Positions 48,716-62,009 of a DNA stretch of 64,000 bases are shown in pieces (the first letter of the stretch is position 1; each line of letters opens with the position of its first letter). This DNA is from Bhargavaea ginsengi (GTDB taxonomy: Bacteria; Bacillota; Bacilli; Bacillales_A; Planococcaceae): positions 124,001 to 188,000 of the forward strand of contig NZ_FNZF01000004.1 in assembly GCF_900109165.1 (NCBI RefSeq). Direction: 5' to 3'. The notes beneath the pieces are model-generated. The model was not told the origin of the DNA. It searched no databases and saw nothing but the letters and a program-made list of their open reading frames with translations. The translations under genes were made by a program, and so were the position numbers.

Positions 48716-48864
48716 CCGGTTTTCCCCTTTCGACCTCAGGGGCACTCCCCCGATCCTGGCTTTCCAGGTTTCCATCTTAACGGATTTCGAGAAGTATTTC
48801 CCGTCTTTATTTTTGTCGGTGGATATGTTATAGGAACTGCGTGACCCGCTTATCCAGCGCATGC

Positions 48865-48901
48865 AAAAACCCGCCCGCCGCGGGTGCGGCGGACGGGTTT
48901 T
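48865..48901 (-). terminator. Terminator of rpmE
   Basis: Stem AAAACCCG..CCGCCGC/GCGGCGG..CGGGTTTT with T tail. Confidence 0.9.
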
Positions 48902-48910
48902 ATGCAGGAA

Positions 48911-49126
48911 TTACTCCTGGCCTTCTTCTTTGAGGCCATATTTCTTGTTGAAGCGGTCGATACGGCCGTCGGCTGCAGCGAACTTCTGGCGACCCGTGTA
49001 GAATGGGTGGCACGCGGAGCAGACTTCAACTTTGATGTCTTCTTTCACGGAACCAGTTTCGAAAGAGTTGCCGCAAGAGCAAGTAACTTTCGCTGTCTTG
49101 TATTCCGGGTGAATGGCTGTTTTCAT
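48911..49126 (-). CDS. rpmE: Ribosomal protein L31 (zinc-binding type)
   Basis: 71 aa. Zn-ribbon CSCG and [24 protein letters not shown] keep the four Cys, so it is the Zn(+) form. GAGAGGAGAAG upstream. Confidence 0.96.
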   Translation of the reverse strand: MKTAIHPEYKTAKVTCSCGNSFETGSVKEDIKVEVCSACHPFYTGRQKFAAADGRIDRFNKKYGLKEEGQE

Positions 49127-49416
49127 GAAATTCTTCTCCTCTCGCCCTGAACCATCTGGAACAGAGTTAAATTATCGTACTGCAGCCTTACACGGCCATA
49201 CAGGCGAGCCGTATATGCTGTCAGATAGTCGCAAACTTACACAGAACATTATAGCACCGTATCCGGGTTAATGCAAATGATAAATCCGGGTCCTTGCACA
49301 GGACTTTTCAATAATAAAATGGCCTCTGCCCGTTGTCAATCAGAGAATACCGGAAGGCTGATCCGAACAGGAAGTGCTCACATTCAAAGCTTTCCGATTT
49401 CCCCTTCCCGTCCTTA
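49127..49416. other. rho-rpmE gap
   Basis: Nothing decisive. It should hold the rpmE promoter and leader; a weak ACGGC/GCCGT dyad lies near 49196-49211. No gene seen. Confidence 0.4.
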
Positions 49417-50703
49417 TTATAGCAGTCCCTTGCCGCCCCGCTTTTCTTTCATCTCACGGTTCAGCAGCTCGAAAAATTCTTCGTTGGTTTTCGTGCCGCG
49501 AAGCTTTTTGAGGAAGCGTTCGGCAAAGTCCGGTGTGTCAGAGAAGGTGCGCCGGATGGCCCATAGCTTGTCCAGGCGCTGCTTTGGCAGGAGGAGTTCC
49601 TCTTTTCTCGTGCCGGAGCGGCGGATGTCGAGCGCAGGGAAAATGCGGCGTTCGGCAAGGTGACGGTCCAGGTGGAGTTCCATATTGCCTGTTCCCTTGA
49701 ATTCCTCGTAGATGACATCATCCATCCTGGAGCCGGTGTCTACAAGAGCTGTTGCAAGGATCGTCAGGCTGCCACCTTCTTCCAGATTACGCGCAGCGCC
49801 GAAAAATCGCTTTGGACGGTGGAGCGCAGCCGGGTCGATCCCGCCCGACAGTGTCCTGCCGCTCGGCGGAATGACGAGGTTGTAGGCGCGCGCGAGCCGG
49901 GTGATCGAGTCCATCAGGATGATGACATCCCGCTTGTGCTCGACCAGCCGCATCGCCCGTTCAAGTACAAGCTCGGCAACTCTCACATGGTGGTCCGGCA
50001 GCTCATCGAACGTCGAGCTGACGACATCCGCATCAACAGAGCGCTCGATATCGGTCACTTCTTCCGGACGCTCATCAACAAGCAGGACGATGAGTTCCGC
50101 CTCCGGGTGATTTTCCGTAATGGAATTCGCGATCTCTTTCAGGAGCTGGGTCTTTCCCGCCTTCGGCTGAGCGACGATGAGGCCGCGCTGGCCGAATCCT
50201 ACCGGGGAGACGATATCCATGATCCGTGTGGACAGCTGATGCGGCTCTGTCTCCAGCTTGATCTGACGTTCCGGGTAGAGCGGGGTCAGGGCCGGAAAAT
50301 GGACGCGTTCTTTCGCGGTTTCCGGGTCCTCCCCGTTCACTGCCCCGACCTGCAGCAGGCCGTAGTAGCGCTCATTTTCTTTGGGCGGCCGGACTTTGCC
50401 GCTCACCCGGTCACCGTTCCGCAGGTCAAAACGGCGGATCTGGGAAGCCGAAATATAAATATCTTCCATGCTCGGCGAATAGTTGATCGGTCGGAGGAAA
50501 CCATAGCCCTCTGTCGGGATGATTTCCAGTACGCCTTCCATGAAGAAATAGCCTTCCTGTTCGGCGCGGGATTTAAGGATTGCAAAAATCAGTTCTTTTT
50601 TCGTCAGTTTGCTGTAGTAGGAGATATTCAGTTTACGGGCCAGGCCGTAAAGCTCTTTAAGGGTCTTTTCCTTCATGCCAGCCAGTGTGAGTTCTTCCGC
50701 CAT
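49417..50703 (-). CDS. rho: Transcription termination factor Rho
   Basis: 428 aa. N-terminal Rho helical domain ([21 protein letters not shown]), RNA-binding cold-shock-like fold ([17 protein letters not shown]), Walker [16 protein letters not shown], Walker [14 protein letters not shown]-loop SGGIDPAAL. Hexameric RNA helicase. AAAGAGGTGA upstream. Confidence 0.97.
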   Translation of the reverse strand: MAEELTLAGMKEKTLKELYGLARKLNISYYSKLTKKELIFAILKSRAEQEGYFFMEGVLEIIPTEGYGFLRPINYSPSMEDIYISASQIRRFDLRNGDRVSGKVRPPKENERYYGLLQVGAVNGEDPETAKERVHFPALTPLYPERQIKLETEPHQLSTRIMDIVSPVGFGQRGLIVAQPKAGKTQLLKEIANSITENHPEAELIVLLVDERPEEVTDIERSVDADVVSSTFDELPDHHVRVAELVLERAMRLVEHKRDVIILMDSITRLARAYNLVIPPSGRTLSGGIDPAALHRPKRFFGAARNLEEGGSLTILATALVDTGSRMDDVIYEEFKGTGNMELHLDRHLAERRIFPALDIRRSGTRKEELLLPKQRLDKLWAIRRTFSDTPDFAERFLKKLRGTKTNEEFFELLNREMKEKRGGKGLL

Positions 50704-50776
50704 CGGGCGGTCACCTCTTTTCGTTCAGTTGGGGATGTCAGCGCCCGAGGGCGTATGCGAAGTGATGAAGAAGGAG

Positions 50777-50800
50777 ATGCCCGGCGTTTCCGCCGGGCAT
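50777..50800 (-). terminator. Hairpin after glpX
   Basis: 10-bp perfect stem ATGCCCGGCG/CGCCGGGCAT just after the glpX stop; U-run is weak. Confidence 0.65.
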
Positions 50801-50807
50801 GGGTTGA

Positions 50808-51773
50808 TCAGTATTCCATGACGTAATGCGGCTTTTTCTGAAGGCTGTGACGGCCTTCGACAAAGCGCACTGTACCTGACTTGGCACGCATGACGAGAGA
50901 GTGGGTAGAGCCGTAGGCCCCTTTGAATTGGACACCTTTCAGGAGTTCGCCGTCGGTCACGCCTGTGGCGGCGAAGATGGCATCATCGCCCTTGACGAGG
51001 TCTTCCATGCGGAACACTTTTTCGATATCCAGGCCCATCTTGCGGCAGCGTTCGATTTCTCCTTCGTTTGACGGGACGAGGCGGCCCTGGATCTCACCGC
51101 CGAGGCACTTCAGGCCGACTGCGGAGATGACCCCTTCTGGAGCGCCGCCGGAACCGAACAGAATGTCGACGCCTGTATCGTCGAACGCCGTGTTGATCGC
51201 ACCGGCGACATCACCGTCATTGATCAGCTTGATGCGTGCGCCGGCATCCCGGATTTCCTGGATGATTCTGGCGTGCCGTTCACGGTGAAGTACCGTTGCG
51301 ACGACATCTTCGATATCTTTGTTTTTCGCCTTGGCGACAGCCCGGAGGTTGTCGATGATCGGCGCATCGATGTCGACCTGGCCCACTGCCTCTGGGCCGA
51401 CCGCGATTTTTTCCATGTACATGTCTGGCGCGTGAAGAAGATTGCCGCGGTCCGCTACAGCCAGGACCGCGAGTGCGTTCCAGCCGCCTGATGCCACAAT
51501 ATTCGTCCCTTCAAGCGGATCGACTGCAACATCGACCGCAGGGCCGGAGCCGGTACCGAGTTCTTCTCCTATGTAGAGCATTGGCGCTTCGTCCATTTCC
51601 CCTTCGCCGATTACGACAACGCCCTGCATCGGGATTGTGTCGAAAACGGTGCGCATCGCGCTTGTCGCCGCGTCGTCCGCCTCGTTTTTCAGGCCGCGCC
51701 CCATCCAGCGGGCGGAGTTTAGCGCCGCCGCCTCTGTGACACGTACAAGTTCCATCGATAAGCTGCGTTCCAT
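50808..51773 (-). CDS. glpX: Class II fructose-1,6-bisphosphatase
   Basis: 321 aa from ATG 51773 (AGAAAGGAAG upstream). Gluconeogenesis: removes the C1 phosphate. Motifs [22 protein letters not shown] and GAPEGVISA form the metal/substrate site of the GlpX family. Its neighbours rho, murA2, transaldolase, fbaA make this a gluconeogenic/wall cluster. Confidence 0.94.
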   Translation of the reverse strand: MERSLSMELVRVTEAAALNSARWMGRGLKNEADDAATSAMRTVFDTIPMQGVVVIGEGEMDEAPMLYIGEELGTGSGPAVDVAVDPLEGTNIVASGGWNALAVLAVADRGNLLHAPDMYMEKIAVGPEAVGQVDIDAPIIDNLRAVAKAKNKDIEDVVATVLHRERHARIIQEIRDAGARIKLINDGDVAGAINTAFDDTGVDILFGSGGAPEGVISAVGLKCLGGEIQGRLVPSNEGEIERCRKMGLDIEKVFRMEDLVKGDDAIFAATGVTDGELLKGVQFKGAYGSTHSLVMRAKSGTVRFVEGRHSLQKKPHYVMEY

Positions 51774-51879
51774 CGTGCACTTCCTTTCTCCCCGCAATGC
51801 GGGAAAGCAAAATCTATTTTGCGGTCCGTCCGGCAGGAATATCCTGCCGCCGGCCGCTTAAAAGTCAATCAGGTTACTG

Positions 51880-53175
51880 TCAGGAATTGCCTTTGTCCTT
51901 GCCGGATAAAGCGCCGGCAGGCACGCGAACTTTTCGGATGTCCGCCCCGAGGCCGCTAAGCTTGCCGATCAGGTTGGAGTAGCCGCGCTCGATATGGTGG
52001 ATTGCATGCACTTCCGTCTCACCCTCCGCGATCAGTCCCGCAAGGACAAGTGCGGCGCCGGCACGAAGGTCGGTCGCCCGCACGGAAGCTCCCTGGAGCT
52101 CAAGCGGTCCGGTGATGATTGCAGCACTTCCCTCAACACGCGCATCCGCGTTCATGCGGCGCAGTTCATCGATATGCTTAAACCGTGCCGAGTAGATTGT
52201 GTCGGTCACAACCGACGTTCCTTTCGCCTGCGTGAGAAGGACGGACATCGGTTGCTGGAGGTCAGTCGCAAACCCCGGATAGACGAGTGTTTTCACATCG
52301 ATCGCCCGGAGCGGCCGCTCCGGTTTTGGAATGATGATCCGCTCCTCTTCTTCAATGAGGTTCACGCCCATTTCCCGCAGCTTCGCCGTGAGTGCCTCCA
52401 CGTGAAACGGAATGACGTTGTCCACCGTGACACCGGCTCCAACCGCAGCTGCCATGATCATGAATGTCCCGGCCTCGATTCGGTCCGGGATGATGGTGTG
52501 GGTAGTTCCCGACAGCGACTCAACGCCTTCGATCCGGATGATATTGGTGCCGGCACCTTTGATATTGGCCCCCATGTTCGACAGGAGCGTCGCGACATCA
52601 ATGATTTCGGGCTCTTTGGCCGCATTTTCAATGGTCGTCCGTCCCTCTGCGAGGACAGCGGCAAGCATAATGTTGATGGTCGCCCCGACACTTGCCACAT
52701 CAAGATAGATTTTGGCGCCGCGCAGCTTCTCCGCGCGGAGGTAAATGGAGCCGTGTTCATTCGTCACTTTAGCCCCCAGTGCCTCAAACCCTTTGATATG
52801 CTGGTCAATCGGCCGCGGACCGAGATGGCAGCCGCCAGGCAGACCGATCACAGCCTTGCCGAACCGGCCGAGCATCGCCCCCATCAAATAGTAGGAGGCA
52901 CGAAGTTTTTTGACATTTCCATTTGGAAGCGGCATATCGATCATTCCGGTCGGGTCGATCTTCATCGTCCCGTCCCGGAACGTGACAGCCCCTCCGATTT
53001 CTTCCAGGAGCGCCTTGAGCGTAAAGACATCCGCGATTTCAGGCAGTCCTTCGATTGAGACTTCCGAGCCGGCCAGGATCGAGGCCGGGATAAGAGCGAC
53101 CGCGCTGTTCTTGGCGCCGCTCACTTTGATCGTTCCTTTTAATTCCCGTCCGCCGTTGATTTTGTAGACGTCCAT
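51880..53175 (-). CDS. murAB: Second UDP-N-acetylglucosamine 1-carboxyvinyltransferase (MurAB type)
   Basis: 431 aa from ATG 53175 (GAGGGAAACG). Active-site Cys116 in [17 protein letters not shown]. Two MurA are normal for low-GC Gram-positives; this one lies between glpX and transaldolase, the MurAB (murZ) position. Its start [14 protein letters not shown] differs from MurA1 at 29418-30719. Confidence 0.93.
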   Translation of the reverse strand: MDVYKINGGRELKGTIKVSGAKNSAVALIPASILAGSEVSIEGLPEIADVFTLKALLEEIGGAVTFRDGTMKIDPTGMIDMPLPNGNVKKLRASYYLMGAMLGRFGKAVIGLPGGCHLGPRPIDQHIKGFEALGAKVTNEHGSIYLRAEKLRGAKIYLDVASVGATINIMLAAVLAEGRTTIENAAKEPEIIDVATLLSNMGANIKGAGTNIIRIEGVESLSGTTHTIIPDRIEAGTFMIMAAAVGAGVTVDNVIPFHVEALTAKLREMGVNLIEEEERIIIPKPERPLRAIDVKTLVYPGFATDLQQPMSVLLTQAKGTSVVTDTIYSARFKHIDELRRMNADARVEGSAAIITGPLELQGASVRATDLRAGAALVLAGLIAEGETEVHAIHHIERGYSNLIGKLSGLGADIRKVRVPAGALSGKDKGNS

Positions 53176-53204
53176 ATCGTTTCCCTCGTTCCGAAAGAGT
53201 TCCG

Positions 53205-53852
53205 TCACTCGGCAGTCCGCTTGTTCCAGTCTGCGAGGAACGCTTCAAGACCCTTTTCCGTCAGCGGATGGTTGAACATCTGCTTAAGGACCTTGAGCGG
53301 AGTCGTTGAGATGTGTGCGCCGTTCAGCGCCGCATCTGTGATGTGCTGCGGGTGGCGGATTGATGCCGCGATGATTTCCGTTTCGATGCCGTGCGTGTTA
53401 AAGATTTCCGAAATGGTCGCAATCAGGTCCATCCCGTTGTGGCCGATGTCATCCAGGCGCCCAAGGAATGGCGAGACGTATGTGGCTCCCGCACGGGCCG
53501 CAAGCAGCGCCTGGTTCGCACTGAAGATGAGGGTAACGTTTGTCTTTATGCCCTCTTTGGCGAAAGTGGAGCATGCAGCAAGGCCATCCGGTGTCATCGG
53601 GAGCTTGACCGTGATGTTCGGTGCAATCGCTGCAAGTTCACGTCCTTCCCGGATCATTTCTTCCGCTTCAGTCGCAATGACTTCCGCGCTTACAGAGCCC
53701 GGAACCAGTTCCGCGATCTCTTTAAGCCGATCATGGAACGGTACGTTCTCCTTGGCGACGAGCGATGGGTTCGTCGTGACGCCTGATAGGATGCCCCATG
53801 CGTGTGCTTCCTTGATTTCGTCAAAATTAGCTGTATCGATGAAAAATTTCAT
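53205..53852 (-). CDS. tal: Transaldolase / fructose-6-phosphate aldolase-like
   Basis: 215 aa from ATG 53852 (GGGGAGGAC). Small TalC/FSA type: [28 protein letters not shown], and Schiff-base Lys in [14 protein letters not shown]. Small transaldolase family; whether it is a true transaldolase or FSA cannot be read. Confidence 0.88.
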   Translation of the reverse strand: MKFFIDTANFDEIKEAHAWGILSGVTTNPSLVAKENVPFHDRLKEIAELVPGSVSAEVIATEAEEMIREGRELAAIAPNITVKLPMTPDGLAACSTFAKEGIKTNVTLIFSANQALLAARAGATYVSPFLGRLDDIGHNGMDLIATISEIFNTHGIETEIIAASIRHPQHITDAALNGAHISTTPLKVLKQMFNHPLTEKGLEAFLADWNKRTAE

Positions 53853-53935
53853 GTCTGTGTCCTCCCCGGAAGATTCTCTGATGAATGGAAAGAAGGAGAT
53901 GATGCCTTGCACCTCTCCCGCTTCTCCCCTTGTTT

Positions 53936-54793
53936 TTAAGCTTTCCCGGAACTGCCGAATTCACGCATCTTGCCTTTGACGGTTTCTTTGATGGCTTCGC
54001 GTGCAGGGCCGAGATATTTGCGAGGGTCATAGACCTCTTTGTCGTTGTCCAGGATTTCGCGGATGACATTGGTCGACGCGATCTGATTCTCGGTGTTGAC
54101 GTTGATCTTAGCCGTTCCGAGTGAAATGGCGCGCTGAATGTCTTTTGTCGGGATGCCCGTGCCGCCGTGCAGGACAAGCGGGAGATCCGACTGCTTCGAG
54201 ATTTCTTCCATCTCTTTGAATCCGAGATTCGGTTCGCCTTTATAAGGGCCGTGAACCGATCCGAGCGCAGGTGCCAGGCAGTCGATGTCCGTCTGCTTAA
54301 CAAGCTCTTCACACTCTTTTGGATCTGCATAGATCACGCCGTCCGCGATGACGTCATCTTCCTGGCCGCCTACGACGCCAAGCTCCGCTTCGACGGATGC
54401 GCCGTGTTTGTGGGCATACTCGACGACTTCGGATGTGATCCGGATATTTTCCTCAAGCGGTTGGGACGATGCATCGATCATGACAGATGTGAAGCCCGCA
54501 TCAACCGCTTCTTTACATTTTTCAAAGGAAGAGCCGTGGTCAAGATGGATTGCGACCGGTACGCTCGTTCCGTAGGATTCCATTAGGCCGTTAACCATTG
54601 GCACAACCGCCTTGAAGCCACCCATATACTTTGCGGCGCCTTCGGAAACACCCAGGATGACCGGGGATTTCTCCTCCTCGGCCGCTTGAAGGATCGCCTG
54701 TGTGAATTCCAGGTTGTTGATATTGAACTGACCGACCGCATAGCCTTCTTTTCTTGCTTTATTTAGCATGTCCGTCATGGAGACAAGTGCCAT
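53936..54793 (-). CDS. fbaA: Class II fructose-bisphosphate aldolase
   Basis: 285 aa. Metal ligands in HLDHGSS and HGGTGIP region; [11 protein letters not shown] start, NVNTENQ, and [15 protein letters not shown] end. Glycolysis/gluconeogenesis. AAGGAGGAATC upstream. Confidence 0.96.
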   Translation of the reverse strand: MALVSMTDMLNKARKEGYAVGQFNINNLEFTQAILQAAEEEKSPVILGVSEGAAKYMGGFKAVVPMVNGLMESYGTSVPVAIHLDHGSSFEKCKEAVDAGFTSVMIDASSQPLEENIRITSEVVEYAHKHGASVEAELGVVGGQEDDVIADGVIYADPKECEELVKQTDIDCLAPALGSVHGPYKGEPNLGFKEMEEISKQSDLPLVLHGGTGIPTKDIQRAISLGTAKINVNTENQIASTNVIREILDNDKEVYDPRKYLGPAREAIKETVKGKMREFGSSGKA

Positions 54794-54854
54794 ACTCGAT
54801 TCCTCCTTCGAAAATGGGAAGTCAATCTTTCGTTTTTACACCTTTCCATCATAT

Positions 54855-54881
54855 CAAAAACAGGCAGTGTCCGCCACTGCC
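54855..54881 (-). terminator. Terminator of spo0F
   Basis: Stem GGCAGTG/CACTGCC followed by TGTTTTTG on the minus strand. Confidence 0.85.
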
Positions 54882-54887
54882 CGCCGG

Positions 54888-55244
54888 TCACGCCAGGATT
54901 CCGCCGATCTCGCTTCGGAGCTCATGAATGTCGAACGGCTTTGTGAAATACTTCTCGGCTCCAAGTGCTTTCGCCGCGTCAATCTGTTCCTGTTCACCAT
55001 ACGCAGTCATCATGAAAACCGGAATATCCGGCTTGGCTGACTTGAACTGTCTAAGGACCTCGATGCCATCCATGCCGGGCATTTTCATATCGAGCAGCAC
55101 GCAGTCCGGAGGGGACTGTGTAAACAGTTCTATCGCTTCAAATCCGTTTTTCGCAACAGAAGTCTCATACCCGTCGCGCTTGAACACTTCCTGCAGCAGA
55201 AGACGGATGCCGTTCTGGTCATCAACAATCAATATCCGTTTCAT
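54888..55244 (-). CDS. spo0F: Sporulation phosphorelay response regulator Spo0F
   Basis: 118 aa single receiver domain without output part. Phospho-acceptor Asp52 in VLLDMKMPGMDGIEVL; acidic pair Asp8-Asp9, Thr in MMTAYG and Lys in FTKPFD complete the site. ATG 55244 is homologous to Spo0F start. Relays phosphate from sporulation kinases to Spo0B. Next to ywjG and fbaA as in B. subtilis. Confidence 0.93.
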   Translation of the reverse strand: MKRILIVDDQNGIRLLLQEVFKRDGYETSVAKNGFEAIELFTQSPPDCVLLDMKMPGMDGIEVLRQFKSAKPDIPVFMMTAYGEQEQIDAAKALGAEKYFTKPFDIHELRSEIGGILA

Positions 55245-55408
55245 ATGGCCAGTCACTACTTTCATAATATTCTATGTTTTCTACCATCCGTATAACCTTA
55301 TCATTTTCTTTTCATTTATGACACTTTTTCAAAGTGGAAATTGATGCAGCGGCGCCTGCTTGGACGCCTGAGCTCTGTCCTTTATAATGGAGCCGGAGGG
55401 ATACTCAT

Positions 55409-55927
55409 ATGAAAATGCTGACTACACAAATGTCCGGACTGCTCCAGCGCATCGCCGGACGTGAAGAAGAGATGATCGGCATGACTGCCCGACTTCTCGC
55501 ACAAGCAACCGCAGGGCAAGGCAGAGTGTTCATCGCAGCGTTTGGCGAGCTCGGCGCAGTAAGCGCAAACGCGATCCGCGGCCAGGAGCCGCTTAAGGGT
55601 GCCGTGCGTTTCCACGGAGAAGAAATCGACAGCACGGACAGAGTTTGGATTCTTGCAAGGCATGCATCCGACAAAGAAGCACTGACACTCGCCCGCCGGC
55701 TGGCTGAGCAGTTCATCCCGTTTGCCGCGGTGGCTGATGAGCCCGAAGATGCCGAGGGCAATGAGCTCGCAGAACTTGCCACCGCTTATGTGTCACTTGG
55801 GGTCAAGCGCGGCCTGCTTCCGTCCGATGACGGCGGGCGAACCGTCTTTCCCCACGCCCTTGCAGGACTGTTTGTCTACGAAGCCGTCCGGATGGATTAC
55901 GAGGAGCTGCTTTCCGAATTCGGCTGA
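55409..55927 (+). CDS. ywjG: DUF2529 protein YwjG
   Basis: 172 aa, SIS-like fold family (MLTTQMSGLLQRIAGREEEMIGMTARLL, GRVFIAAFGELGAVSANAI). Divergent from spo0F and convergent with pyrG. GGAGGGATACTC upstream; own terminator. Function unknown. Confidence 0.85.
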   Translation: MKMLTTQMSGLLQRIAGREEEMIGMTARLLAQATAGQGRVFIAAFGELGAVSANAIRGQEPLKGAVRFHGEEIDSTDRVWILARHASDKEALTLARRLAEQFIPFAAVADEPEDAEGNELAELATAYVSLGVKRGLLPSDDGGRTVFPHALAGLFVYEAVRMDYEELLSEFG

Positions 55928-55934
55928 ACCCGGC

Positions 55935-55960
55935 GCCCTGTTATCAGACAGGGCGTTTTT
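55935..55960 (+). terminator. Terminator of ywjG
   Basis: Stem GCCCTGT/ACAGGGC followed by GTTTTTATG. Confidence 0.9.
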
Positions 55961-56065
55961 ATGTATGGATTGTTATGTAACCTATCATAAAACAAAAGTG
56001 ATATCGTGAATACCTCTATCTGTAAACTTATGGTTTATCTGTTGGAAGTCGGACTTCAGAGGACA

Positions 56066-56108
56066 TAAAAAAGGCCAGGCCCCTGCCGTTTTGAGGGAAC
56101 CTGGCTTG
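56066..56108 (-). terminator. Terminator of pyrG
   Basis: AAGCCAGGNNCCCT/AGGGNCCTGGC then TTTTTT on the minus strand. Confidence 0.85.
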
Positions 56109-56116
56109 TCCTTTAT

Positions 56117-57796
<1,680 letters not shown>

Positions 57797-57820
57797 TTAA
57801 TCTCCTCAATCAGAGGAGCC

Positions 57821-57857
57821 CGAACTAAATCATAAACCTGTGACGACGATTCGTCAA
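57821..57857 (-). promoter_or_regulatory. SigA promoter of pyrG with GGGC start
   Basis: TTGACG, 17 bp, TATGAT, 7 bp, GGGCTCC: a perfect-spacing promoter whose first transcribed bases are GGGC. The -35 lies just after the rpoE stop. Confidence 0.88.
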
Positions 57858-57859
57858 GT

Positions 57860-58405
57860 TCAAACTTCCTCTTCGTCCTCGTCGTCTTCTTCGTCTGCAA
57901 GATCGATCTCGCCGTCAAGCAGTTCATCCTCTTCATCGTCAAGTTCATCGACGTCTTCCTCGGCGTCTTCTTCCTCTTCATCGTCGATTTCGAAGTCTTC
58001 TTCCTCTTCGTCAGCGAACTCATCGAAGTCCTCATCGAAGTCGACATCCTCATCGTCCTCGATAATCTCTTCATCATCGTCTTCTACGACTTTAGCTTTG
58101 GCCTTCCGCTTGCGCACTTTAACCGACGGTGCAGTCTCTTCCTCAATCTTGTCTACCGGGTACCACTCACGAAGGCCCCAGCGACCGTCACCCAGGGCGA
58201 GGAACCGCCCGTCGATATTCATATCTGTATAGAAGCGGACAAGGCGTTCCTTGGCTTCTTTCTCGGACAGGCCGACCAGACGGCCGAGCTCTGCCATGAG
58301 AGCCGGAAACTCCATCGGCTCACGGCGCTCTTCCAAGAGGGCGAAAGCAAGGTCAATCAGGGCTTCTTCTTTTAATTGTTCCTGTGTCAGATCTTGAAGG
58401 TTCAT
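57860..58405 (-). CDS. rpoE: RNA polymerase delta subunit
   Basis: 181 aa from ATG 58405 (AAAGGAC upstream). N-terminal folded domain (LTQEQLKEEALIDLAFALLEE, ERLVRFYTDMNIDGRFL) then an extreme Asp/Glu tail that displaces RNA from polymerase and aids recycling. Conserved in front of pyrG. Confidence 0.94.
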   Translation of the reverse strand: MNLQDLTQEQLKEEALIDLAFALLEERREPMEFPALMAELGRLVGLSEKEAKERLVRFYTDMNIDGRFLALGDGRWGLREWYPVDKIEEETAPSVKVRKRKAKAKVVEDDDEEIIEDDEDVDFDEDFDEFADEEEEDFEIDDEEEEDAEEDVDELDDEEDELLDGEIDLADEEDDEDEEEV

Positions 58406-58477
58406 CAGGAGCACGTCCTTTCTGCATGCGTTGGCATAATCACCATTATATACAATCCACTTCCCGCTATGCTACCT

Positions 58478-58636
58478 TCAACTTTTGTTTTTCAATGTCC
58501 GCCAGCCGCTGAAGAACAGATAGAACAGTTGGGCGGACAGCAAAATCAGCGGAGCGGCGGCAAGACCGCGGTTGTACAGGGCTATGGACAGGACGATCAG
58601 GATTACCATAATGACCACGTGATAGGACGTTTTCAA
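58478..58636 (-). CDS. Small membrane protein (about 52 aa)
   Basis: From TTG 58636, GAGGAGG 8 nt upstream: MKTSYHVVIMVILIVLSIAL then YNRGLAAAPLILLSAQLFYLFFSG, two hydrophobic helices and a basic end. Not recognised; a frame starting 168 bp earlier has no ribosome site. Lies between rpoE and icmF. Confidence 0.6.
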   Translation of the reverse strand: MKTSYHVVIMVILIVLSIALYNRGLAAAPLILLSAQLFYLFFSGWRTLKNKS

Positions 58637-58681
58637 CGGGAGGCCCTCCTCTTCGCTTCTTCCTACATTATACAACAGAAG

Positions 58682-58713
58682 AAAAAATAGATGTCCCGCG
58701 GAAGCGGGACATC
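58682..58713 (-). terminator. Terminator of the icmF operon
   Basis: 10-bp perfect stem GATGTCCCGC/GCGGGACATC followed by TATTTTTTC on the minus strand; T-rich on the other side too. Confidence 0.9.
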
Positions 58714-58745
58714 CGGAAATTTTTTCATCAGGCCGGCAAAAGCCC

Positions 58746-61700
58746 TTACATGTTTCTGCGGTATTGCCCGCCCACTTCGTAAAGGGCTGCCGTGATCTGT
58801 CCAAGGCTGGCGACCCTGACCGTGTCCATCAGGGCCTCGAAGATATTGCCGCCGGAGACGGCCGCTGTCTTCAGCCGGCCGAGAGCCTCCTGCGTGCGCT
58901 CTCCGTTCCGTTCCTGGAACGACTTCAGGTTGCGGATCTGGGTCTCTTTCTCTTCCTTCGTCGCGCGCGCAAGCTCCATGTTGTCGATATCATCCTCGGA
59001 AGGCGGGTTCGGGTTCAGGTAGGTGTTGACGCCGACAATCGGCAGTTCCCCCGAATGCTTGAGGTGCTCGTAATACATGGACTCTTCCTGGATCTTACCA
59101 CGCTGATATTGGGTCTCCATCGCGCCCAGAACACCGCCACGGTCATTCAGGCGATCGAATTCATCCAGGACGGCCTGCTCCACAAGATCAGTAAGTTCTT
59201 CTGCGATAAACGCCCCTTGGAGAGGGTTCTCGTTTTTCGAGAGGCCATGCTCTTTCGTGATGATCATCTGGATCGCCATGGCGCGCCGGACCGATTCCTC
59301 GGTCGGTGTTGTGATTGCCTCATCATAGGCGTTCGTATGGAGCGAGTTGCAGTTGTCCTGCAGAGCCATAAGCGCCTGCAGCGTCGTCCGGATATCATTA
59401 AAGTCGATTTCCTGGGCATGAAGGCTCCGTCCGGATGTCTGAATGTGGTACTTCAGCTTCTGGCTGCGATCGTTTGCACCGTACTTCTCCCGCATCGCAA
59501 TTGCCCAGATTCGGCGGGCGACGCGGCCGATGACCGTATATTCAGGATCAAGGCCGTTCGAGAAGAAGAACGACAGGTTCGGTGCGAAGTCATCGATGTT
59601 CATGCCGCGGCTCAGGTAGTACTCCACATAGGTGAATCCGTTTGCCAGCGTGAATGCCAGCTGGGAAATCGGATTCGCCCCCGCCTCGGCGATATGGTAC
59701 CCCGAGATCGACACAGAGTAGTAATTGCGGACCTGATGATCGATAAAGTACTGCTGGATATCCCCCATCATGCGGAGCGCAAACTCGGTCGAGAAGATGC
59801 ACGTGTTCTGGCCCTGGTCTTCCTTCAGAATATCCGCCTGGACGGTGCCGCGGACAGTCTGGAGCGTCTTTTCGCGGACTTCCGTGAATTCTTCCACGGT
59901 CAGTGTGCGGCCGAGCTCCTCTTCTCTTTTCTTCACCTGCTGGTCGATTGCAGTGTTCATGAACATCGCAAGGATGATCGGCGCAGGGCCGTTGATCGTC
60001 ATCGAGACTGACGTGGACGGTGCGCAAAGATCGAATCCGTCGTACAGCTTTTTCATGTCATCGAGCGTGCACACCGACACGCCGGATTCGCCGACTTTTC
60101 CGTAGATATCAGGACGGTATGCCGGGTCTTCGCCGTAGAGCGTGACCGAGTCGAATGCCGTGGACAGCCGTTTTGCATCGTCGTCCTTCGAGAGATAGTG
60201 GAACCGGCGGTTTGTCCGCTCAGGCGTCCCTTCTCCGGCAAACTGGCGCTTCGGGTCTTCCCCCTGGCGCTTGAACGGGAAGACGCCTGCCGTATACGGG
60301 AACGAGCCCGGCACGTTTTCCGCATATACCCAGCGGAGGATTTCCCCGTAGTCCTTGAACTTCGGAAGGGCGACCTTCGGAATCTTCAGGCCTGCAAGGC
60401 TTTCCGTCCTGAGGATCGTCCTGATCTCCCTGTCACGGACCTTCGTGACAAACTCTTCCCCGGAATACGCTTCCTTCAGGCTTTCCCAGTTCTCAAGTAT
60501 GCGTTTCGACTCCGCCGACAGCTCACTTTTCACCCCGTCGATCAGGGACTGGAGAGATGCTTCAAGCGCTTCGTCCCCGTCCTTTTCGCGGATCATGGAA
60601 AGCGTGCCTTCCAGCTGGAACAGACGTCGTCCGAGCTCTGCCTGCTGCTCCGCGCGCTTGTGATAGTCACGGATCGTATCCGTGATTTCGCGCAGGTAAT
60701 AGCGGCGGTCATTCGGGATGATGACGTTCTGCTTCTGGGTTTTGACGAACTGTTTGTAAGACGTTTCCCACCCAAGGCTGAATTTGTCGTTAAGCACATC
60801 GACTATTGCCGCGAACAGCGAGTTTGTGCCTTTGTCGTTGAACTGGCTGGCGATCGTGCCGTACACCGGCATCTCATCAACCTGGCGGTCCCAAAGCTGC
60901 CGGCTCCGCTGATACTGTTTCTGCACTTGGCGAAGGGCGTCCTCTGAACCTTTACGTTCGAACTTATTGATCGCGATCAGGTCTGCGAAGTCGATCATGT
61001 CGATCTTCTCAAGCTGTGTAGGCGCACCGAATTCGCTTGTCATCACATACATCGAGGCATCTGCGATTTCCGCGACTTCCGCATCCCCCTGTCCGATCCC
61101 GCTCGTCTCGACGATAATGAGGTCAAAGCCAGCGGCACGGACGACATCGAGCACATCCCGGATCGCTCCGGACAGTTCGGAGCGGGACCCGCGCGTCGCG
61201 AGGCTTCTCATATAGACACGGTCGCTGAAGATTGCGTTCATGCGGATCCGGTCGCCGAGGAGCGCGCCGCCCGTCTTCTGCTTTGTCGGATCGATCGACA
61301 GGATAGCCACCTTCTTGTCCGGAAGCTCGTGGAGGAATCGGCGGATCAGTTCGTCAGTCAGTGAGCTTTTCCCGGCGCCTCCCGTTCCCGTGATTCCGAA
61401 TACCGGTGTTTCTTTCGACAGCTTGCGGACGGCTTCGAGCATCTTTTCCGCTTCTTCGGCCTGGCCCATATGCGCGTCTTCTGCCAGTGTGATCAGACCG
61501 GAAAGCAGCGGCACATCATTCGCGGAGAGCGCTTCCGGATTACCGAGCTGCTTCTTCTCGGACGTCTTGTAGTCGCACTGCTTCAACATCTCGTTGATCA
61601 TTCCCTGCAGGCCGAGACGGCGACCGTCCTCAGGGGAGAAAATCCCGGAGATGCCGTAGTCATGAAGCTCCTTGATCTCTTTCGGAATGATGACGCCTCC

Positions 61701-62009
61701 GCCTCCGCCGTATACGCGGATATGCGGTGCGCCCTTTTCCTTCAGGAGGTCATGCATGTATTTGAAGTATTCGACGTGGCCGCCCTGGTAGGAAGAGATC
61801 GCGATCCCCTGCACGTCTTCCTGGATGGCTGCATTGACGACTTCCTCAACGGAACGGTTGTGGCCCAGATGGATCACTTCAGCACCGCTTGACTGCAGAA
61901 TGCGTCGCATGATGTTGATGGAGGCATCGTGGCCGTCAAACAGGCTGGATGCCGTAACGAACCGGACATGATTGACCGGCTTGTAGACTTCGACTGGTGC
62001 CGTTGTCAT
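58746..62009 (-). CDS. icmF: Fused isobutyryl-CoA mutase IcmF
   Basis: 1087 aa from ATG 62009 (AAGGGGGAAG). Adenosylcobalamin enzyme fused to its G-protein chaperone: B12 domain 1-140 with base-off His27 (FDGHDASI) and GGGGGVIIP; MeaB-like GTPase about 195-410 ([28 protein letters not shown]); linker; TIM-barrel mutase about 550-1087 ([23 protein letters not shown]). This order is that of IcmF, which isomerises isobutyryl- and n-butyryl-CoA and in some species pivalyl- or isovaleryl-CoA. Overlaps tetR by 4 nt. Confidence 0.92.
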   Translation of the reverse strand: MTTAPVEVYKPVNHVRFVTASSLFDGHDASINIMRRILQSSGAEVIHLGHNRSVEEVVNAAIQEDVQGIAISSYQGGHVEYFKYMHDLLKEKGAPHIRVYGGGGGVIIPKEIKELHDYGISGIFSPEDGRRLGLQGMINEMLKQCDYKTSEKKQLGNPEALSANDVPLLSGLITLAEDAHMGQAEEAEKMLEAVRKLSKETPVFGITGTGGAGKSSLTDELIRRFLHELPDKKVAILSIDPTKQKTGGALLGDRIRMNAIFSDRVYMRSLATRGSRSELSGAIRDVLDVVRAAGFDLIIVETSGIGQGDAEVAEIADASMYVMTSEFGAPTQLEKIDMIDFADLIAINKFERKGSEDALRQVQKQYQRSRQLWDRQVDEMPVYGTIASQFNDKGTNSLFAAIVDVLNDKFSLGWETSYKQFVKTQKQNVIIPNDRRYYLREITDTIRDYHKRAEQQAELGRRLFQLEGTLSMIREKDGDEALEASLQSLIDGVKSELSAESKRILENWESLKEAYSGEEFVTKVRDREIRTILRTESLAGLKIPKVALPKFKDYGEILRWVYAENVPGSFPYTAGVFPFKRQGEDPKRQFAGEGTPERTNRRFHYLSKDDDAKRLSTAFDSVTLYGEDPAYRPDIYGKVGESGVSVCTLDDMKKLYDGFDLCAPSTSVSMTINGPAPIILAMFMNTAIDQQVKKREEELGRTLTVEEFTEVREKTLQTVRGTVQADILKEDQGQNTCIFSTEFALRMMGDIQQYFIDHQVRNYYSVSISGYHIAEAGANPISQLAFTLANGFTYVEYYLSRGMNIDDFAPNLSFFFSNGLDPEYTVIGRVARRIWAIAMREKYGANDRSQKLKYHIQTSGRSLHAQEIDFNDIRTTLQALMALQDNCNSLHTNAYDEAITTPTEESVRRAMAIQMIITKEHGLSKNENPLQGAFIAEELTDLVEQAVLDEFDRLNDRGGVLGAMETQYQRGKIQEESMYYEHLKHSGELPIVGVNTYLNPNPPSEDDIDNMELARATKEEKETQIRNLKSFQERNGERTQEALGRLKTAAVSGGNIFEALMDTVRVASLGQITAALYEVGGQYRRNM

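Noticed and set aside
58764-60011. Long frame antisense to icmF
   Set aside because: Antisense shadow with no family resemblance.
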